Assembly (NCBI RefSeq): GCF_011764545.1 | Contig: NZ_AP022870.1 | Coordinates: forward strand, 5,874,001-5,938,000 | Origin: Phytohabitans flavus | GTDB taxonomy: Bacteria; Actinomycetota; Actinomycetes; Mycobacteriales; Micromonosporaceae | DNA length: 64,000 bases | Direction: 5' to 3' | Part shown: positions 60,507 to 64,000 of the stretch, piece by piece | Numbering within the stretch: position 1 is the stretch's first letter | Layout of the letters: every line of letters begins with the position of its first letter | Translations under genes and position numbers: made by a program | The notes under the pieces: generated by a model | Told to the model about the DNA's origin: nothing | The model's database searches: none | Seen by the model: only the letters and a program-made list of their open reading frames with translations

Positions 60507-61523
60507 ATGGGGGAAGAGTCCGAGTTCGTGGAGTTGGTGGAACGGCACCGGCGGGAGCTGCGCGTGCACTGCTACCGGATGGTCGGCTCCTACGACGAGG
60601 CGGAAGACCTTGTGCAGGAGACGCTCCTGCGGGCCTGGAAAGGGCGGGACGCCTTCGCCGGGCGCTCTTCGCTGCGCGCCTGGCTGTACCGGATCGCCAC
60701 GAACGCATGCCTCGACACGCTGCGCGGCCGCGCTCGCCGGGTACTGCCGCAGGACCTGGCGCCGGCCGCCCACCCGCACACCGACCTGCCGCCGCGTGCT
60801 GACATCCCGTGGCTACAGCCCTTTCCCGACGCGGCGGCTCCGGCCCAGACCGAGCCGGACTCCGTCGCGGTCACCCGGGAGACGATGGAGCTCACGTTCC
60901 TGGCCGCGATCCAGCACCTGCCGCCCCGGCAGCGGGCCGCGCTGATCCTGCGGGACGTGCTCGGCTGGTCGGCCAAGGAGGCGGCGTCGGCGCTGGACGC
61001 CAGCGTCGCCTCGACGAACAGCGCCCTGCAACGGGCCCGAGCCACACTGCGCGAACACCTCCCGGAACACCGGCTGGAGTGGACCCGTCCGCTCGGCCCG
61101 ACCGAGGAGGAGCTGGCCGTCGTCCGGCGCTACGTCGAGGCCGTCGAGCGGGCCGATCTCGACGCGCTGGCCGACCTGCTCGCCGAGGACATCCGCGCGA
61201 TCATGCCGCCGTGGCCGATGTGGTTCGCCGGCCGGGACGCGGTGCTGAGCACGCTCAGGGAGAGCTGGGACCCGGAAGGCCCGTACTACGTTGGCCGGTT
61301 GCGCATGGTGCCGACGGCGGCCAACGGCATGCCGGCCGTGGGCGCGTACGTGTGTGGGCCGGGCGACGACACGTACCGGGCGTTCGCGATCGGGGTGATC
61401 CGCGTGGCGGGCGAGCGGATCGCCGAGCTCAGCGCCTTCCACGACCTCGGGCTGTTCCACGCGTTCGAGCTACCGATGACTTTGCCGGTCGCGGACGTCT
61501 CAACGGGTGACCTGTACACCTGA
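60507..61523 (+). CDS. ECF sigma factor with SnoaL-like C-terminal domain (SigG type)
   Basis: 338 residues. Region 2: FVELVERHRRELRVHCYRMVGSYDEAEDLVQETLLRAW with SSLRAWLYRIATNACLDTLRGR; region 4: TFLAAIQHLPPRQRAALILRDVLGWSAKEAASALDASVASTNSALQRARATL. From about residue 205 a SnoaL/NTF2-like domain follows (VRRYVEAVERADLDALADLLAEDIRAIMPP, WFAGRDAV), as in M. tuberculosis SigG and related factors that are controlled by this domain instead of an anti-sigma factor. ATG 60507 is chosen over a longer frame because family members begin there. Followed 17 bases on by a DHFR-like gene. Confidence 0.92.
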   Translation: MGEESEFVELVERHRRELRVHCYRMVGSYDEAEDLVQETLLRAWKGRDAFAGRSSLRAWLYRIATNACLDTLRGRARRVLPQDLAPAAHPHTDLPPRADIPWLQPFPDAAAPAQTEPDSVAVTRETMELTFLAAIQHLPPRQRAALILRDVLGWSAKEAASALDASVASTNSALQRARATLREHLPEHRLEWTRPLGPTEEELAVVRRYVEAVERADLDALADLLAEDIRAIMPPWPMWFAGRDAVLSTLRESWDPEGPYYVGRLRMVPTAANGMPAVGAYVCGPGDDTYRAFAIGVIRVAGERIAELSAFHDLGLFHAFELPMTLPVADVSTGDLYT

Positions 61524-61540
61524 CGGGAAAGAAGCAGCTC

Positions 61541-62083
61541 ATGGCAAAGATGCTCTACTCGGCGACGATGTCGCTGGACGGTTTCATCGCCGAACACGGC
61601 GGCGACATGTCCTGGATGAAGCCGTACTTCGGCCCCAACCCCGAGATGGACAACATCGTCGACCGGATCGGCGCGCTGCTCGTCGGCCGGCGGACGTTCG
61701 AGGGCGACGACCCCAACAAGGGCACCGAGCACGAGGGTGCGTTCGGCGGCGCGTGGAGCGGCCCGACGTTCGTGCTCACCCACCGCATCCCGGCCGATCC
61801 CGCGCCCGGCATCACGTTCATGGACGACCTGGAGAGCGCGGTGGCCGCCGCCAAAGAGGCCGCCGGAGACAAGTACGTCAATATCCTCGGCGCCGAGACG
61901 GCGCGGTCCTGCCTCGACGCGGGCCTGCTCGACGAGGTACTTGTCTGCGTCGCGCCGGTGCTGCTCGGCGACGGTACGCGGCTGTTCGAGCGGCCGGGCG
62001 GCGACAACGTACAGCTGGAGCGGATCAGCCTGACCCACGGCGAGTTCGCGACCAACATCTGGACGCGCGTACTGCCGCGGTAA
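61541..62083 (+). CDS. Dihydrofolate reductase-like protein (RibD C-terminal domain)
   Basis: 180 residues, DHFR-like fold of the RibD_C/YyaP group. MLYSATMSLDGFIAEHGGDMSW at the start, ALLVGRRTFEGDDP, FVLTHRIPADPAPG, NILGAETARSCLDAGLLDEVLVCVAPVLLGDGTRLF. Probable NADPH-dependent reductase with unknown substrate; not the housekeeping DHFR. ATG 61541 with GAAAGAAG upstream. Likely co-transcribed with the SigG-type gene. Confidence 0.9.
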   Translation: MAKMLYSATMSLDGFIAEHGGDMSWMKPYFGPNPEMDNIVDRIGALLVGRRTFEGDDPNKGTEHEGAFGGAWSGPTFVLTHRIPADPAPGITFMDDLESAVAAAKEAAGDKYVNILGAETARSCLDAGLLDEVLVCVAPVLLGDGTRLFERPGGDNVQLERISLTHGEFATNIWTRVLPR

Positions 62084-62388
62084 AGGTCAGATTTCAGGGC
62101 GGTTGCAGCCGTGGAAGCGGCGGCAACCGCCCATACCGTCATGCAAGCCTTATTCGGCGCGGAATGCGCGTGTCCGTCAACGATCAAACACGGTTGAGTC
62201 TCAACTTTGCAGAGTTCAATCGAAACCTTGCAGAAATATGTCGTGTTAGCTACGGTGACTCCACTTGCGCTTGTGCACGAATCCGGTGCGCCAAGCCATC
62301 GATCGACACGACGAGTTACAGACGCACCGCGGTGACGCGTCACCGCAGGGCACCGATGACGCAACCGGAGTTCCCGAAGGGAAGGACA
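62084..62388. promoter_or_regulatory. Regulatory region of the sugar ABC operon
   Basis: 305 bases without a gene, more AT-rich than the surroundings. It contains a perfect dyad GTTGAG-T-CTCAAC (62193-62205) and, next to it, direct repeats of the CTTTGCAGA/CCTTGCAGA kind about 23 bases apart (near 62204 and 62227). Such clusters suggest an operator for a LacI- or ROK-type sugar regulator. The promoter elements themselves are not clear. Confidence 0.45.
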
Positions 62389-63783
62389 ATGTCCGCACCG
62401 CTGTATCGAAAGGTCGTCGCCGTAGCTGCCGCGGCCGGTCTCGCGGGGCTTAGCCTCGCGGCCTGTTCCACAAAGAGTGACGACGACGGATCGTCGTCGT
62501 CCGGCGGAAAGGTCACCATCACGGTCGACTGCCAGCCGGTCGCGTCGCAGAAAGAGCTGCTGGCCAACTGGAATGCGGATGTCGAGACATTCCAGAAGGA
62601 AAACCCGAACATCGAGATCAAGAGCGTCTCGGTCGGCACGCAGTGCAACAACCCGCCGGACTTCACCGCCCGCCTCCAGGGCGGCACGACCACGGACGTC
62701 TTCTACGGGTACATGACGGACCTGCAGCAGGTGCTCGACTCCGGCCAGGTCATGGACATCACCGAGTACGTCAACTCGACGACCATCCCCACCTGGGAAA
62801 GTGTCGACGCGGGTGCCAAGGCGACCTTCACCGAGGACGGGAAGGTATACGGCGTCCCGACGAAGAACTACTCGATGGGTCTGGTCTACAACAAGAACCT
62901 GTTCCAGCAGGCCGGGCTCGACGTCAAGAACCCGCCGAAGACCTGGCCGGAGGTTCGTGAGGCCGCGAAGAAGATCGCAGCGCTCGGCAACGGGATCGCC
63001 GGGTACTCCGAGTACAGCGCGGGCAACACGGGCGGCTGGCACTTCACCGCGGAGATCTACTCGCTCGGCGGCCAGATGGTGACCGCGGACGGCAAGAAGG
63101 CCGACTTCAACAACCCCATGGGCAAGCAGGTGCTGCAAACCCTCAAGGACATGCGGTTCACCGACAACAGCGTGGGTGAGAAGCAGCTGCTCCAGTGGCC
63201 GGACCTGCTCACCAACGCGGGCGCCGGCAAGGTCGGCATGTTCGTCGGCGCGCCGGACGCCACCACCGCGATCGTCACCCAGTTCCAGGGCAAGTACCAG
63301 GACTGGGCGATGGGCCCGATGCCCGGCCAGGACGGCGCGGCCAAGGCGACGCTCGGCGGCGGCGAGGGCTACTTCTTCAAGAAGGGCCTGAGCAAGGAGC
63401 AGGTCGAGGCCGGTCTCAAGTGGATCGCCTACCAGAAGCTGACCCCGGGCAAGGGCCAGTTCGACTACGTGCGGGCCAAGCCGCAGAACAACCCGGTGGG
63501 CCTGCCCCAGCCGCAGCTGTTCACCATTGGCAGCGCGGCGTACGGCCAGGAGCTCGAGCAGCGCAAGGCGAACGCCAACGTCACCGTCGACGACTTCGCG
63601 CCCTTCGAGAACAACCCGGTGCCGGTGAAGGTGGAGCCACCGAACGCGCAGGCGATCTACGCGGTGCTGGACGCGGCGATGTCCGCGGTCCTGACCGACT
63701 CGAAGGCCAACATCGACCAGCTGTTGAAGACGGCCGAGGACAAGGCGAACCAGGTCCTCGCCACGGGCGGAACCGGTAGCTGA
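62389..63783 (+). CDS. Sugar ABC transporter substrate-binding lipoprotein
   Basis: 464 residues. Lipoprotein signal (VVAVAAAAGLAGLSLAAC, lipobox LAAC, cysteine at about 26), a Ser/Gly/Asp-rich tether, then a family 1 extracellular solute-binding fold: KVTITVDCQ, NPNIEIKSVSVG, TTTDVFYGYMTDLQQ, VYGVPTKNYSMGLVYNKNLFQQAG, YFFKKGLSKEQVEAGLKW. Captures a sugar or oligosaccharide for the following permease. ATG 62389 with GGGAAGG about four bases upstream. Ligand unknown. Confidence 0.95.
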   Translation: MSAPLYRKVVAVAAAAGLAGLSLAACSTKSDDDGSSSSGGKVTITVDCQPVASQKELLANWNADVETFQKENPNIEIKSVSVGTQCNNPPDFTARLQGGTTTDVFYGYMTDLQQVLDSGQVMDITEYVNSTTIPTWESVDAGAKATFTEDGKVYGVPTKNYSMGLVYNKNLFQQAGLDVKNPPKTWPEVREAAKKIAALGNGIAGYSEYSAGNTGGWHFTAEIYSLGGQMVTADGKKADFNNPMGKQVLQTLKDMRFTDNSVGEKQLLQWPDLLTNAGAGKVGMFVGAPDATTAIVTQFQGKYQDWAMGPMPGQDGAAKATLGGGEGYFFKKGLSKEQVEAGLKWIAYQKLTPGKGQFDYVRAKPQNNPVGLPQPQLFTIGSAAYGQELEQRKANANVTVDDFAPFENNPVPVKVEPPNAQAIYAVLDAAMSAVLTDSKANIDQLLKTAEDKANQVLATGGTGS

Positions 63784-63789
63784 ACCACT

Positions 63790-63821
63790 CGTGCGGGGGC
63801 CGGTGCGCCGGCCCCCGCACG
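63790..63821 (+). terminator. Strong hairpin between binding-protein and permease genes
   Basis: Perfect 14-bp stem CGTGCGGGGGCCGG (63790-63803) with 63808-63821, loop TGCG, seven bases past the binding-protein stop. In ABC operons such hairpins cut read-through or stabilise the upstream mRNA so that more binding protein than permease is made. Confidence 0.85.
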
Positions 63822-63861
63822 ACCTGCTCCCTGACCCCAGACCGTCCACACAGGAGTCGTC

Positions 63862-64000
63862 ATGGCGACAATCACGGCCCACGGCAAGCCCGCTGGGGTG
63901 TCCGGGCCCAGGCCCGAGCCGCCGGCCCGGCGGCAGAGCCGGCGCCGGCGCCAGCTCCAGAACAACCTGACCGGGTACGCGTTCCTCATCGGCGCCGTGG
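63862..64000 (+). CDS. Sugar ABC transporter permease, N-terminal part (cut by window end)
   Basis: 46 residues visible before the window ends. A basic, Pro/Arg-rich cytoplasmic start (RRQSRRRRQLQNNLTGY) leads into the first membrane helix (AFLIGAV), the usual start of MalF/UgpA-type permeases (the NLTGYAFL motif). ATG 63862 has AGGAG at about nine bases upstream. It follows the binding-protein gene by 78 bases. Confidence 0.8.
   Translation, partial: MATITAHGKPAGVSGPRPEPPARRQSRRRRQLQNNLTGYAFLIGAV

Overview
The window is high-GC actinobacterial chromosome (GC-rich third codon positions throughout, GTG and TTG starts, ATGA/GTGA gene overlaps). Its gene content fits the family Micromonosporaceae: FasR-fabD-fabH-acpP-fabF order, a DUF3145 protein, a proline-rich pseudokinase-like membrane protein, and a c-di-AMP riboswitch before a secreted coiled-coil protein. 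I see no rRNA, tRNA, CRISPR array, phage or replication origin.

Layout. 1-5522: type II fatty acid synthesis operon (end of a PucR-type regulator, fabD, fabH, acpP, fabF, an acyl-CoA carboxyltransferase), closed by a strong hairpin. 5523-7555: gene-poor region with an intact IS5-like insertion sequence (5920-6958, 4-bp target duplication), palindromes and a 9-bp tandem repeat. 7556-9948 (minus): DrrAB-type ABC exporter with an NAD(P)H:FMN reductase. 10026-13878 (minus): large AAA ATPase coupled to a methyltransferase that is frameshifted here. 13976-18336 (minus): MFS protein, GT2 polyprenyl-phosphate glycosyltransferase and large membrane protein. 18476-19618: secreted coiled-coil protein under a c-di-AMP (ydaO-type) riboswitch. 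19740-25301: zinc/cadmium-type CDF exporter, secreted beta-propeller protein, HelD/HelR-type helicase, alpha/beta hydrolase, small unknown protein. 25554-30987: DUF3145, NagZ-like lipoprotein, DUF3800-like protein, DUF2269-like membrane protein, a 29-residue ORF coupled to surE, and a Ser/Thr kinase. 31111-34960: STAS protein, then a two-component system whose kinase is an unusual tandem fusion of an apparently active and a degenerate kinase. 35042-38284: small membrane protein, LPXTG surface protein, ROK regulator. 38495-46723: frameshifted GGDEF-EAL protein, GT39-like membrane protein of lower GC, MHS-family transporter, NmrA-like reductase, frameshifted proline-rich membrane protein.

46743-59141 is a Wzx/Wzy-type exopolysaccharide locus: a minus-strand operon (flippase, GT2, GT4, Wzy-like, GT2, GT2), a divergent plus-strand set (Wzz-like, DUF1800, Tat-exported DUF1501), and minus-strand initiating glycosylphosphotransferase and LCP ligase. 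59184-62083 has two divergent ECF sigma factor genes with C-terminal extensions and a DHFR-like protein. 62389-64000 begins a sugar ABC uptake operon.

Most interesting points: FabD carries a C-terminal lipoyl-like domain without the acceptor lysine; the tandem kinase/pseudokinase sensor; a DUF1800/DUF1501 pair inside an exopolysaccharide locus; a c-di-AMP riboswitch on a cell-wall gene; an IS element sitting in the loop of a hairpin; a 59-bp repeat present twice; and three genes broken by small indels, two of them at G runs, which may be sequencing errors.
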